DNA from: Lentzea waywayandensis
GTDB taxonomy: Bacteria > Actinomycetota > Actinomycetes > Mycobacteriales > Pseudonocardiaceae
Direction of reading: 5' to 3'
DNA: 64,000 nucleotides
Assembly: GCF_900115955.1 (NCBI RefSeq)
Contig: NZ_FOYL01000005.1
Coordinates: 124,001 to 188,000 of the forward strand
Shown here: positions 35,851 to 44,763 of the stretch, in pieces
How the letters are laid out: each line of letters begins with the position of its first letter
Position numbering within the stretch: the first letter of the stretch is position 1
Program-made: the position numbers and the translations under genes
The notes under the pieces: model-generated
The model's input: only the letters and a program-made list of their open reading frames with translations
Database searches by the model: none
What the model was told of the DNA's origin: nothing

Positions 35851-37763
35851 GCGCCCTTCGCATGGCATTCAACGAACTCCGCCGGATCACCTCCGGCAAG
35901 CTCCCCAAGCTCGCGGTCCTGGCGCTGGCTCTCGTGCCGCTGCTGTACGCGTCGCTGTACCTGTACGCCAACAAGGATCCGTACGCGAACCTCAACCACG
36001 TCCCCGCCGCGCTGGTCGTCAAGGACAAGGGCGCCAAGGACCTCAACGCCGGCAAGGACGTCGCGGACGAGCTGCTGAACGGCAAGAAGTTCAACTGGCA
36101 GGTCGTGGACGACGCCGACGAGGGCGTGCGCAAGGGCAAGTACATCTTCGCCCTGACGCTGCCGGAGGACTTCTCCGAGGCGCTCACGTCCGCTGAGCAG
36201 AACAAGCCGCGCCAGGGCGTGCTGACCCTGACGACCAACGACGCCAACAACTACCTGGGCAGCACGATCGCGAACCAGGTCGTCTCCGAGGTGCGCAGGG
36301 CCGTCACGGCGAAGGTCTCCACCGAGGCCGCGGACAAGCTGCTGCTCGGCTTCTCCACGATCCGCCAGGAGACCACCAAGGCCGCCGACGGCGCGAAGAA
36401 GATCGCGGACGGCAGCGCGACGTTGCGCGACAAGGTCGGCGAGCTCGACAGCGGCGTCCAGCAGCTCTCCACGGGTGCGGTGACGGCGGCCAACGGCGCC
36501 GCGCAGCTCCGGGACGGCACGCACGAACTCCGCTCGCAGACCGCACCACTGCCCGACGGCGCGAAGAAGATCGCGGACGGCGCCCGCCAGGTCGCCACCG
36601 GCAACGAGACCGCCGCGGCTGAGGCCGAGGAGTACGCGAAGAAGGCCCAGGCACTCGTCGGCGTGCTCGACCAGGCCAACGGCGACATCGCGAACCGCCT
36701 GCGCGCCTTGGGTTTCACCGAGGAACAGGTGCAGAACGTGCTGGGCACGATCGGCCAGGTCCGCAAGCCGGTCGACGACGCCAACGGCAAGGTCCAGGGC
36801 GCCGCGGGTGATCTCCGCAAGCTCGCGACGGGCGCGGACCAGGTGGCCGACGGCGCCGAGCAGCTCTCGTCCAAGATGCCCGGCCTGGTCGCCGGCGTCG
36901 CCAAGCTGGACGACGGCGCGACGAAGCTCGCCGACGGCAACGCCCAGCTCCGGGACGGCCTGCAGAAGGCGGCCACCGGCACCCCGCAGCTCAAGGACGG
37001 CGCCACGACACTCGCGACCGGTGCGGCGGAGCTGAGCGACGGCCTGTCCGGAGGCATCAACAAGATCCCGGACCAGGACGACCCGACGCGCGCCGCGATC
37101 GCGCAGGCGATCGGCGACCCGGTGGCGGTGCGCGGCCTGTCCCAGACGAAGGCCGCCACGTACGGCGCCGGCCTGGCCCCGTTCTTCCTGGGCCTGGCGA
37201 CGTGGATCGGCGCGTTCGTGCTGTTCCTGCTGCTGCGCCCGCTCTCCCGCCGTGCGCTCGCCGCCGGTCAGTCAGCGCTACGTGTCGCGGTGGGCGGCTG
37301 GCTGCCAGGCGCGTTGCTCGGCATCGTGCAGGTGCTGGTGATGTTCACGGTCGTACGGTTCGTGGTCGACATCGAGCCGTCGAACCCCGTCGGCACGTTC
37401 GGGTTCCTCGCGCTGATGTCGCTGACGTTCGTGGCGATCCTGCACGCGCTGAACGCCGCGTTCGGCGCGGTGGGCAAGTTCCTGGGTCTGATCCTGCTGA
37501 TCCTTCAGCTGGTCAGCGCGGGTGGCACGTTCCCGTGGCAGACGATCCCGGTGCCGCTGTACCCGCTGCACTACGGCCTGCCGATGGGCTACGCGGTCGA
37601 CGGTCTGCGCCACCTGATGTACGGCGGTGACCTGGGAAGCGTCGGAAAGGACGCGCTGATCCTTCTCGCCTGGCTGCTCGGAGCCCTAGCCTTGTCGTCC
37701 GTGGCGGCCTACAAGCAGCGGGTGTGGACAGCGTCCAAGCTGAAGCCGGAGCTCGTGCTGTGA
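35847..37763 (+). CDS. YhgE/Pip-family membrane protein
   Basis: Protein of 638 residues. One membrane helix near 24-42, a large extracellular region, then about five helices in the last 230 residues. The ABC-2-like C-terminal part includes GLAPFFLGLATWIGAFVLFLLLRPL and LLQLVSAGGTFPWQTIPV. The outer region holds many heptad-like repeats of the form ADGAxxLADG, expected to form a long coiled coil. YhgE/Pip proteins include phage-infection receptors and type VII-associated transporters. The genes on both sides overlap it. Confidence 0.9.
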   Translation: MSALRMAFNELRRITSGKLPKLAVLALALVPLLYASLYLYANKDPYANLNHVPAALVVKDKGAKDLNAGKDVADELLNGKKFNWQVVDDADEGVRKGKYIFALTLPEDFSEALTSAEQNKPRQGVLTLTTNDANNYLGSTIANQVVSEVRRAVTAKVSTEAADKLLLGFSTIRQETTKAADGAKKIADGSATLRDKVGELDSGVQQLSTGAVTAANGAAQLRDGTHELRSQTAPLPDGAKKIADGARQVATGNETAAAEAEEYAKKAQALVGVLDQANGDIANRLRALGFTEEQVQNVLGTIGQVRKPVDDANGKVQGAAGDLRKLATGADQVADGAEQLSSKMPGLVAGVAKLDDGATKLADGNAQLRDGLQKAATGTPQLKDGATTLATGAAELSDGLSGGINKIPDQDDPTRAAIAQAIGDPVAVRGLSQTKAATYGAGLAPFFLGLATWIGAFVLFLLLRPLSRRALAAGQSALRVAVGGWLPGALLGIVQVLVMFTVVRFVVDIEPSNPVGTFGFLALMSLTFVAILHALNAAFGAVGKFLGLILLILQLVSAGGTFPWQTIPVPLYPLHYGLPMGYAVDGLRHLMYGGDLGSVGKDALILLAWLLGALALSSVAAYKQRVWTASKLKPELVL

Positions 37764-38335
37764 GCGCGCGAACGACAGCGACCAAGCAGAAGCTCTTCGA
37801 CGCGGCGTTGAAGCTGGTCGGCGAACGGGGCGCGGCCTCGGTGACGGTCGACGAGATAGCCGCGGAGGCGGGTGTCGCCAAAGGCACGATCTACTACAAC
37901 TTCGCCTCGAAGGACGCCCTCGTCGAAGCGCTGCTGCACCACGGCGTGGAGATCCTCGCGGGCCGGCTGCGGTCCGCGGAGGGGTCCGAGGACTCGCTGG
38001 AGGCGCTGGTCGACGAGATGCTCGGCTTCTGGGCCGAGTACCCGGCGTTCGGCCAGCTGCTCGTCTCGGAGCTGTGGCGCACACCGGGCCAATGGCACGG
38101 CACTCTCTCGTTGCTGCGCGACGACATCGTGTCGATCGTGCGCGGTCAGATGAAGCGCCTGTCCGACGCGGGCCGCCTGCCCGATGGGGTCGAGGTCGGC
38201 ACCGCGTCGGCGGCGTTGTTCGGCACGCTGCTCGTGATCGCGCTGGACTGGCAGGTGTTCCAGCCGGAGCGGTCACGGGCGGAGGTGCGCGAGTCGGTCA
38301 TGCTGCTGGTGCGGGGGATGCGCTCGGCTCGGTGA
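37760..38335 (+). CDS. TetR-family transcriptional regulator
   Basis: Regulator of 191 residues. The N-terminal helix-turn-helix is clear: AALKLVGERGAASVTVDEIAAEAGVAKGTIYYNFASKDAL. The C-terminal helices form the ligand-binding part. The GTG at 37760 overlaps the yhgE stop. As last gene of the operon it most likely represses it through the palindrome at 35188-35201. Ligand unknown. Its 3' end overlaps the convergent DUF4328 gene by 38 bases. Confidence 0.9.
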   Translation: MSARTTATKQKLFDAALKLVGERGAASVTVDEIAAEAGVAKGTIYYNFASKDALVEALLHHGVEILAGRLRSAEGSEDSLEALVDEMLGFWAEYPAFGQLLVSELWRTPGQWHGTLSLLRDDIVSIVRGQMKRLSDAGRLPDGVEVGTASAALFGTLLVIALDWQVFQPERSRAEVRESVMLLVRGMRSAR

Positions 38336-38912
38336 CCTGAAGGTCGTTGATCTGACGGATCACCCGTGCGGCGAGCACGGCGGCCGCGACGGACAGCAGC
38401 GCGGAGACCGTCGCGAACGTCGCGAGCTCGTACGAGAGCGACTGCGGCAGGGTCAGGGCGATGTTCGAGAGCAGGAAGCAGATCCACCACGCGGTGATCA
38501 GGCTGCTCTTGGGACGCTGCTCGAGCGCGACCATGCGCAGCGCCCTGTCCGATCCCCGCCAGACGTCCTGCACCACCGAGTGCGGGATGACGAGGTTCGC
38601 GATCGGGATGAACCAGCCGAGGATCACCCACGTCCTCGTGAAGCGGTGCTGGTGCCTGGACGTGATCGCGTCGGAGTTGAGCCGAGCGTGGTACATCCAC
38701 ACCATGAAGGTGGCCGCCGTGACGACGAACGCCACGAGGGAGATCCACGAGAGCATGAACGCCACCGTGGTGCCCAGCGTCGTGTACTGATCGGCGTCGA
38801 CCGTGAGCCAGACGAACACCGCCTCGAGCACGTTGATCCCCGCCGAGATTCCGATCAGGACGGTCGCCGCCAGCCCGACCCCGTGCACAGGTCTGAGCAC
38901 GTCGTTGTTCAT
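38298..38912 (-). CDS. DUF4328-family membrane protein
   Basis: Protein of 204 residues with about five hydrophobic helices. The DUF4328 landmarks are present: FMVWMYHARLNSDAI, then HRFTRTWVILGWFIPIANLVIP and VVQDVWRGSD. ATG 38912 (MNNDVLRPVHG) is chosen over an upstream in-frame ATG 20 codons earlier. Function unknown; relatives are common in actinomycetes. Confidence 0.8.
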   Translation of the reverse strand: MNNDVLRPVHGVGLAATVLIGISAGINVLEAVFVWLTVDADQYTTLGTTVAFMLSWISLVAFVVTAATFMVWMYHARLNSDAITSRHQHRFTRTWVILGWFIPIANLVIPHSVVQDVWRGSDRALRMVALEQRPKSSLITAWWICFLLSNIALTLPQSLSYELATFATVSALLSVAAAVLAARVIRQINDLQVTEPSASPAPAA

Positions 38913-39034
38913 CTGATTGTTCCCCCAGAGCAAGTACGTCCCCCGACGTCGGCGCGGAGCGTACAACGTCAACGCCCGATCGAGCGATGCGTTTGACCGA
39001 GCAGGCCCCCAGGCCCGCAGGTACGAACGAAGAC

Positions 39035-39496
39035 ATGCCGAAACTGCTGAGCATCGCCACCGTCCTGCTCGCGACCATCGCCCTCACGGCGTCCCCCGCG
39101 CTGGCAGCGCCGGACCCCGTGAAGGCCACCGCCGACTTCCAGGAAGCGCTGTTCACCCCGGTCGCGGGAGTCCTCGACTTCGAGGAGACAGCCGACGGCA
39201 TCAAGGTCGCCGGCGAGTTCAAGAAGGGCTTCGCCTCCGACGCGCCGTCGGACTACCAGCTGGTGGTCCTCGACAACGCGGACGTGGTGCTGGACTTCAC
39301 CAAGGACTTCCAGAAGGTCGCCGAGATCGAGGCGGCGGAGGTCGCGGCGTTCGAGTTCGTCACGAAGACCAAGCAGAAGATCGCGGACATCCGCAACGAG
39401 GACGTGGTCGTGCGCCAGCTCGTGGACGTGGCGGCCGGCATCAAGGTGCAGGCGGAGATCGGCCGGGCGAAGGTCCAGAGGACCGAGGTCCGGTAG
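39035..39496 (+). CDS. secreted protein of unknown function
   Basis: Protein of 153 residues with a signal peptide (LLSIATVLLATIALTASPALAAP) cleaved near residue 24. The mature part of about 130 residues is acidic and predicted to alternate strands and helices (FQEALFTPVAGVLDFEETADGIKV, then AGIKVQAEIGRAKVQ at the end). It has no cysteine in the mature part and no motif I know. It diverges from the DUF4328 gene. Confidence 0.65.
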   Translation: MPKLLSIATVLLATIALTASPALAAPDPVKATADFQEALFTPVAGVLDFEETADGIKVAGEFKKGFASDAPSDYQLVVLDNADVVLDFTKDFQKVAEIEAAEVAAFEFVTKTKQKIADIRNEDVVVRQLVDVAAGIKVQAEIGRAKVQRTEVR

Positions 39497-39500
39497 CGCG

Positions 39501-40013
39501 TCAGCGGGCGTCCTCGTGGTGCAGCGAGGGCGCCCGTCCCGCCAGTCCTCGTTCGACGGCCTCCAGCACTGCACGGTTCGTGCGCAGTGTCGCGTCGTGC
39601 GCGAAGTGACCGAGCAACACCTGCTGTGTCGGATGCGGAAGCGCAGGTTCCGGTACGGGCACGGACGTGTGCACCTCCACCACCGGCGCGTCCTCTGCGA
39701 GAAGGTGCCGCACGGCGTTGAGCACACCCATGCGGTAGCTGTCGTGCACCCACGCCACCAGCAGGTTCACCAGGTCGCCGTCGAGCTCGTACTCGACCTC
39801 CGCGGCAAGCTTCTCGGGGTGCTCCCAGTCGGCCCTGACCCACGTCGGCCGATGTCCCCGCGAGATCGACGCCCGCGCCGCCCGTCCGGGACCGTCGTCG
39901 GCCATCAACGGCTGCGTGCGCGACGGCAGCACCACCCGCCATCCGCGTGCGACGAGTTGTCCCGCGCAGCCGGCCAGCATGCCGGTCCCACCGAGCACCA
40001 GAGCCGTTCTCAC
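39501..40013 (-). CDS. NAD(P)-binding Rossmann-fold protein
   Basis: Protein of 170 residues that starts with a dinucleotide-binding motif (ALVLGGTGMLAGCAGQLVARGWRVV), followed by short-chain-dehydrogenase-like segments (LVNLLVAWVHD, then VVEVHTSVP). The YxxxK catalytic pair is not obvious, so it may be a binding protein or atypical reductase. The GTG at 40013 overlaps the stop of the P-loop gene upstream, indicating coupling. Confidence 0.65.
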   Translation of the reverse strand: MRTALVLGGTGMLAGCAGQLVARGWRVVLPSRTQPLMADDGPGRAARASISRGHRPTWVRADWEHPEKLAAEVEYELDGDLVNLLVAWVHDSYRMGVLNAVRHLLAEDAPVVEVHTSVPVPEPALPHPTQQVLLGHFAHDATLRTNRAVLEAVERGLAGRAPSLHHEDAR

Positions 40014-40582
40014 CGAGCACGCTCCTCCCCGACCGAGGCGAGCGGGCCGGAGAGCCAGCGCTCCACCTGCCCCTGCCCGCGCAGCCGCACGACCACGATG
40101 TCGTCGACCAGGGCGAGCACCCTGGCCCGGTTGCGACCGTAGCTCTTCCAGCCCCACCGCAGGATGTGCTCCGGATCGGTGAACGCCGACAACAGCGACG
40201 ACTCCCGGTTACCGTTCCACAACTCCACCCCTGCCGCGCGACGTCTGATCGTGCGACTCACCAGCCGGCCCATCACGACCGGGAACAGATGGTCGAGCCA
40301 CACCACCGTGTCCGCCCGCGCGAGCAACGCGGGCCGCGCCGCCTTGTACTGGTACTCGGTGACCCAGTGGTCTTCTCGTGCGAACGCGGCGACCTCGTCC
40401 AGGAACTCCGGCCGCGGCGTCCACTGTGGACCCCAGTAGAGACTGTCCAGCTCCACGCGCCGCAGGTCGTGCTGACGGGCGATGCGCAGGCAGAGCGTCG
40501 ACTTGCCGGATCCCGCGTTGCCGGCGACGAGGATGCGCCGGGGCACGTGCGGCAGCGGATCAGCTGGTCCGAGCAACGGCAT
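40010..40582 (-). CDS. P-loop nucleotide kinase-like protein (FlaR/topology-modulation type)
   Basis: Protein of 190 residues. P-loop VAGNAGSGKSTL lies near residue 20-30 and is followed by VELDSLYWGPQW and a later DTVVWLDHLFPVVMGRLVSRTIRR, the layout of adenylate-kinase-like FlaR/topology modulation proteins. ATG 40582 is preferred to the preceding TTG. It is the first gene of a two-gene unit with the Rossmann-fold protein. Substrate unknown. Confidence 0.75.
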   Translation of the reverse strand: MPLLGPADPLPHVPRRILVAGNAGSGKSTLCLRIARQHDLRRVELDSLYWGPQWTPRPEFLDEVAAFAREDHWVTEYQYKAARPALLARADTVVWLDHLFPVVMGRLVSRTIRRRAAGVELWNGNRESSLLSAFTDPEHILRWGWKSYGRNRARVLALVDDIVVVRLRGQGQVERWLSGPLASVGEERAR

Positions 40583-40620
40583 CAAGCCAGGCTAGGGGAA
40601 CCCGCAAGCCCCCGAACACA

Positions 40621-40654
40621 CGCAGGGCCCCCGGGAAGTCCCGGGGGCCCTGCG
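40621..40654 (-). terminator. terminator after cspA
   Basis: Perfect 15-bp stem CGCAGGGCCCCCGGG / CCCGGGGGCCCTGCG around a 4-nt loop, 14 bases after the cspA stop. It also lies just upstream of the P-loop gene and would insulate it. Confidence 0.9.
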
Positions 40655-40667
40655 GTGTGAAACAACG

Positions 40668-40871
40668 TCAGAGAGCGGTGACGTTCGTCGCCTGCGGGCC
40701 CTTCTGGCCCTGCGTGACGTCGAACGAGACCTTCTGGTTCTCCTCGAGGCTGCGGTAGCCGCCGCCGTTGAGGGCCGAGTAGTGGACGAAGACGTCAGCG
40801 CCGCCGTCCTCGGGGGCGATGAAGCCGAAGCCCTTTTCGGCGTTGAACCACTTGACGGTGCCGTTTGCCAT
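40668..40871 (-). CDS. cspA: cold-shock protein
   Basis: Cold-shock domain RNA chaperone of 67 residues with RNP1 (KGFGFI) and RNP2 (VFVHYSAL) motifs. It melts secondary structure in messages. ATG 40871 follows GAAGGAG. The leader appears long: a TAGACT -10-like box at 41034-41029 would give about 150 nt of untranslated RNA, a common feature of cold-shock genes. A strong terminator follows, so the unit is monocistronic. Confidence 0.96.
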   Translation of the reverse strand: MANGTVKWFNAEKGFGFIAPEDGGADVFVHYSALNGGGYRSLEENQKVSFDVTQGQKGPQATNVTAL

Positions 40872-41051
40872 GTACTGCTCCTTCAATGCTGAAGAGCAAG
40901 CCGCACTTTGCGACTGCCCCGTGGTTGGTCGAGAGCCGACCGCCCCATCCGCGAAGAAGGAGAAGCGCTCGCAACTGAAGTTCGGCGAGCGTGAAAAGAC
41001 ACGAACACAAAACCGCAACCAATGAAGCAGTCTACCGCATGCCCCAGGGGC

Positions 41052-41567
41052 TTAGCCACGCCTGCGCTGAGGTACCGCGAACCGCTGCTGCATGATCGAG
41101 ATCCGGAAGATGACGTAGCAGGCGAGCCCCGCCGCCCCGATCGCGCACAAGGTCGACAACGTCGAGAACACGACGTAGAGGGGCGTGTCGAGCAGCAACG
41201 ACTCCAGCACGTCGCCCAGCACCATCGCGAGGAACGTGAGCTGCCAGGGCCTGATCAGCGGACTCGCCACGCGCTGCGCGAACGGCACCTCGCGCTGGGC
41301 CGGGTCGCTCGCCTTCCACACCTGCGACACCATCCGCACGCCGTGCAGGGCGATCGCCTCGGCGTTGTGGGTGGCGCTGCGGAACCAGATGACGAACGCC
41401 ACACCCGCGGGGATGACCATCATGATGGCCAGGAAGCTCCACGAGGACGATCCGCCCTGCCAGTCGTTGATCGTGCCCCAGACGGACTCGGCGGCGACCA
41501 GCGCTATCAGGCCCATGCTGACGTAACCGGTGACCCGGACGTCCTTGAGCTCGATGTAGGTGTCCAA
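41052..41567 (-). CDS. four-helix membrane protein, DUF4328-like
   Basis: Protein of about 171 residues with four hydrophobic helices. Its layout resembles the DUF4328 gene at 38298-38912: WSFLAIMMVIPAGVAFVIWFRSATHNAEAI matches the family FMVW-x-HARLN-x-DAI region, but the conserved GWFIPIANLVIP block is missing. The TTG at 41567 with GGGAG upstream is the best start; longer readings are Arg/Ser-rich and overlap the oxidoreductase gene. Function unknown. Confidence 0.6.
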   Translation of the reverse strand: MDTYIELKDVRVTGYVSMGLIALVAAESVWGTINDWQGGSSSWSFLAIMMVIPAGVAFVIWFRSATHNAEAIALHGVRMVSQVWKASDPAQREVPFAQRVASPLIRPWQLTFLAMVLGDVLESLLLDTPLYVVFSTLSTLCAIGAAGLACYVIFRISIMQQRFAVPQRRRG

Positions 41568-41604
41568 CGCAACACTCCCCGAACGCGGCGAACTGCGCGG
41601 CAGA

Positions 41605-42651
41605 CTACCGCCCGAATCCGCAGCCCAGTTCGGTGAAGGTCGCGAGCTTCTCGGCGGCCCGCACGACCACCTCGTCGATGCCGTCGAGCACCACCCGGTC
41701 ACCGACGCGGCGGGCGGGCAGCAGCGGCACGTCGGCCTTGCCGCACTGCTCGGCGATCGACGTGAACGCCCGTGCGGCGGCCAGCGGCGCGACCAGGGGC
41801 TCGCCGGTCTGCCGGTGCCGGATGAGGTTCTCCAGAAGATCGACGGACGGCGCCACGGCCATGCGGTGGTCGTTCACCGTGAGTCTGTCGTCGTCGTACC
41901 ACCAGACGGCCTGCCCGAGCGTTCCGTGCACCAGGACGACCGGTGGCAACGATGTCGTCGCACAGAGCGTGGTGGCGACGACGACCGGCGGTGCTCCCTC
42001 GGCCGTCACCCGGACGCAGGCCGTGTCGTCCGCACTGATCGTCTCGCGGCACCGGTACAGCTCCAGTTCGACAGCGATGTCGGTCCGTTCCTCGACATCG
42101 GCGAGCAGCAGCGCGTTCTGCAGTGCGTGCGCGAACGGGTTCACGAGCGTCCCGTCCTCGCCCTGCCGTCCGGCCCAGCCGGAGCGTTCGTAGTAGGCGT
42201 CCGTGCGCGTCCAACGCCCGGCGGCGCCGATACCGGTGATGTCGCCCAACGCACCGGAGCCGATCAACGAGCAGAGCCGCCGGTACGAGCCCGTCCCCTG
42301 CGTCTGGAACCCGACCTGGCCCACCAGCCCGCGTTTGAGGGCCTCGGCGGAGATGTCGTCGAAGTCGGTCGCCGACAGCACCGCGGGCTTCTCGACCAGC
42401 ACGTCGCAGCCCAGTTCGAACGCCGCCAGGACGAGGTCGCGGTGCGTCGCGGGCGGTGAGGAGATCACGACGATCTCGGGGTGCAACTCCGCCGCCAGGG
42501 ACGGCAGGTCCGGGTAGGCCGGCACCGGCGCGTCGACCTCCGCGACGTCGACCACACCGACGAACGTGGCGAGGCCGTCGTGGCCGAGCCGGACCAGGTT
42601 CTCCACGTGCCGCGCCCCATGTCCACGAGCGCCGACCAGCGCAACACGCAT
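41605..42651 (-). CDS. Gfo/Idh/MocA-family oxidoreductase
   Basis: Protein of 348 residues. The N-terminal Rossmann fold (VALVGARGHGARHVENLV) ends in the family motif EKP (DVLVEKPAVLSA), where the Lys acts in catalysis with NAD(P). The C-terminal half is the beta-sheet substrate domain (GRWTRTDAYYERSGWAG). ATG 42651 has GAAGGG upstream; the GTG at 42660 overlaps the previous stop. It is the last gene of the sugar ABC operon, so it probably oxidises the imported sugar or a derivative. Confidence 0.88.
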   Translation of the reverse strand: MRVALVGARGHGARHVENLVRLGHDGLATFVGVVDVAEVDAPVPAYPDLPSLAAELHPEIVVISSPPATHRDLVLAAFELGCDVLVEKPAVLSATDFDDISAEALKRGLVGQVGFQTQGTGSYRRLCSLIGSGALGDITGIGAAGRWTRTDAYYERSGWAGRQGEDGTLVNPFAHALQNALLLADVEERTDIAVELELYRCRETISADDTACVRVTAEGAPPVVVATTLCATTSLPPVVLVHGTLGQAVWWYDDDRLTVNDHRMAVAPSVDLLENLIRHRQTGEPLVAPLAAARAFTSIAEQCGKADVPLLPARRVGDRVVLDGIDEVVVRAAEKLATFTELGCGFGR

Positions 42652-42656
42652 CGCTC

Positions 42657-43127
42657 TCACCCTTCTCGGGCGGACTCAGCCGCGAGCGCCAGGGGTCCGC
42701 CGATCACCAGCGCCAGCGGAGGCAGGGCCCACACCAGCACACCGGCGACCACCAACGCGGCCATCAGCATCAGCCGAGGTGGGTGGAATTTCAATGCGCC
42801 GCGCCAACCAAGACACGTTTGCGACAGCATCCAGGCTCCAACGGCCGCCGAAGCCGTCAACACCGCCACCCGAACGGGCAATGGCGCCGGGAGCACGGTC
42901 ACCACTAAGAGGGCGTCGATCACGAGCACGGCCCACGCCAGTCCGAAGATCACGCCCGGCACCCACTGCACGCGCACCAACGACCAGAACCGTCCGACCG
43001 GGAGCTCCGCGCGCAGCACCTCGCGGGCCGCGCCGAACGCCGAGAAGGCCGTCACGACCGGGAGCGAGGCCACGAACACGAACACCCCGAGCAGCAGGGT
43101 GTCCGCGAGCACCTCGACGCGTCTCAT
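42657..43127 (-). CDS. DUF624/YesL-like membrane protein
   Basis: Protein of 156 residues with four membrane helices. The start (LADTLLLGVFVFVASLPVVTAFSAFGAA) is characteristic of YesL/DUF624, a family that accompanies oligosaccharide ABC transporters. It overlaps the permease stop by 4 bases and is part of the same operon. Role unknown; possibly helps assemble the transporter. Confidence 0.8.
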   Translation of the reverse strand: MRRVEVLADTLLLGVFVFVASLPVVTAFSAFGAAREVLRAELPVGRFWSLVRVQWVPGVIFGLAWAVLVIDALLVVTVLPAPLPVRVAVLTASAAVGAWMLSQTCLGWRGALKFHPPRLMLMAALVVAGVLVWALPPLALVIGGPLALAAESAREG

Positions 43128-43951
43128 CCCTTCAGGCCCGTCGTGGCCACGCCCGCAACCAGGAACCGCTGGAACGCCAGGAAGAACAGTCCGATCGGCA
43201 CCAGCGACAGCACCGACATCGCGAACATGGGCCCGTACGAGGAGGACGACGTCTGGTCGATGAACAACCGCAGGCCCATCGGGATGGTGTAGTTCTCGGT
43301 GGACGACAGGTAGATCAACTGCGAGAAGAAGTCGTTCCAGGTCCAAATGAACGTGAAGATCGCCGTCGTCACCAGCGCGGGCCTCGACAACGGCAGCACG
43401 ACGTACCGGTAGTTGCGGATCGGCCCGCAGCCGTCGATCTTCGCCGCCTCGTCGAGCTCGCGCGGGATGCCGCGCATGAACTGCACCATCAGGAACACGA
43501 AGAACGCGTCGGTCGCGAGCAGCTTCGGCAGGATCAACGGCACGAAGGTGTCGATCATCTCCAGCCGCTGGAACACCACGTACTGCGGGATCAGCGTGAC
43601 GTGCGCCGGCAGCATGATCGTGACCAGCGCGAACGCGAACAGCGGGCCGGAGAGCCGGAACCGCAGCCGGGCGAACGCGTAGGCCGCCAGCGAGCACGAC
43701 ACGACGTTGCCGACCACGGCACCCGAGGCGACGATCGTGGAGTTGCCGAGGAACGTCCAGAACGACTCGCCGCCCGCGCCCTCCAGCGCACCCGCGTAGC
43801 CGTCCGTCGTGACGCGGCCTGGGAACAACGAACGCAGGTTCGCCACCAGGTCCTCGACCGGGGTGAGCGACGCCGAGACCAGCCACACGATCGGATAGAG
43901 CACCAACGCCAGCGCGGCGAGGCACAGCAGGAAGGTCGCGGCCCGTCTCAT
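43124..43951 (-). CDS. carbohydrate ABC transporter permease (second subunit, MalG type)
   Basis: Protein of 275 residues with six membrane helices. The cytoplasmic EAA loop is ELDEAAKIDGCGPIRNYRYVVLPLSRPAL, where it touches the ATPase. The ending FLVAGVATTGLKG is typical of MalG-type permeases. It overlaps both neighbours by 4 bases. No ATPase gene is in the operon, so it probably uses a shared MsiK-like ATPase, as is common in actinomycetes. Confidence 0.95.
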   Translation of the reverse strand: MRRAATFLLCLAALALVLYPIVWLVSASLTPVEDLVANLRSLFPGRVTTDGYAGALEGAGGESFWTFLGNSTIVASGAVVGNVVSCSLAAYAFARLRFRLSGPLFAFALVTIMLPAHVTLIPQYVVFQRLEMIDTFVPLILPKLLATDAFFVFLMVQFMRGIPRELDEAAKIDGCGPIRNYRYVVLPLSRPALVTTAIFTFIWTWNDFFSQLIYLSSTENYTIPMGLRLFIDQTSSSSYGPMFAMSVLSLVPIGLFFLAFQRFLVAGVATTGLKG

Positions 43952-44763
43952 CGTTCGTCTCCGTAGAACACCCAGTACCGCGAGGTGCGGAACAGCACGG
44001 CGGTGATCAGCGCGATCGCCACCAGCAGCACCCACGCCATGGCGGACGCGTAGCCCATGCGGAACTCCGTGAACCCGCGCTCGTACAGGTAGAGCGTGTA
44101 GAACAGCGTCGAGTCGGCCGGTCCCCCGCGCCCGCCGCTGACCACGAACGCCTGCGTGAACGCCTGGAACGCGTGGATGGTCTCCAGCACGAGGTTGAAG
44201 AACAGCACCGGCGACAGCATCGGCAGCGTGATCGACGCGAGCTTGCGCCACCACCCGGCGCCGTCCACCGCGGCCGCGTCGAACAGGTCGCGCGGGATCT
44301 GCTGCAACCCGGCCAGGAAGATCACCATCGGGGCGCCGAACTGCCACGCGGACAGCAGCACGATGGTGACCAGCGCGGTGTCCGGCGTGTCGACCCAGGT
44401 GTCGAAGATCGCCCGCCACGCCAGCGCGAGCCCGACCGACGCGCCCAGCAGCGAGGGCGCGTAGAAGGCCGAGCGGAAGAACGCCTGTCCCTTGCCGCGC
44501 AACGAGTTCAGCAGCAACGCGACCGAGAGCGCCAGGAGCAGCTTGGCCGGCACCGACCACCCGACGTACGTCAGGGTCACGCCGACCGAGTCCAGGTAGC
44601 GCGGGTCGTCGCCGAACAGCTTGGCGTAGTTGTCGAGTCCGACCCACCTGGGTTCGTTGAACAGGTCGTAGTCGGTGAACGACAGGTACAGCGACACGAC
44701 CATCGGCGCCACGGTGAGTCCGATGGCGCCGAGCAGCCACGGCGCCAGGAACAGGTACGGCAC
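43948..44763 (-). CDS. carbohydrate ABC transporter permease (first subunit, MalF type)
   Basis: Protein of 271 residues with six membrane helices. The EAA loop is DLFDAAAVDGAGWWRKLASITLPML. The start LFLAPWLLGAIGLTVAPMVVSLYLSFTDYDL is typical of MalF/UgpA permeases. The GTG at 44763 overlaps the stop of the substrate-binding protein by one base. It pairs with the downstream permease. Confidence 0.95.
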   Translation of the reverse strand: MPYLFLAPWLLGAIGLTVAPMVVSLYLSFTDYDLFNEPRWVGLDNYAKLFGDDPRYLDSVGVTLTYVGWSVPAKLLLALSVALLLNSLRGKGQAFFRSAFYAPSLLGASVGLALAWRAIFDTWVDTPDTALVTIVLLSAWQFGAPMVIFLAGLQQIPRDLFDAAAVDGAGWWRKLASITLPMLSPVLFFNLVLETIHAFQAFTQAFVVSGGRGGPADSTLFYTLYLYERGFTEFRMGYASAMAWVLLVAIALITAVLFRTSRYWVFYGDER

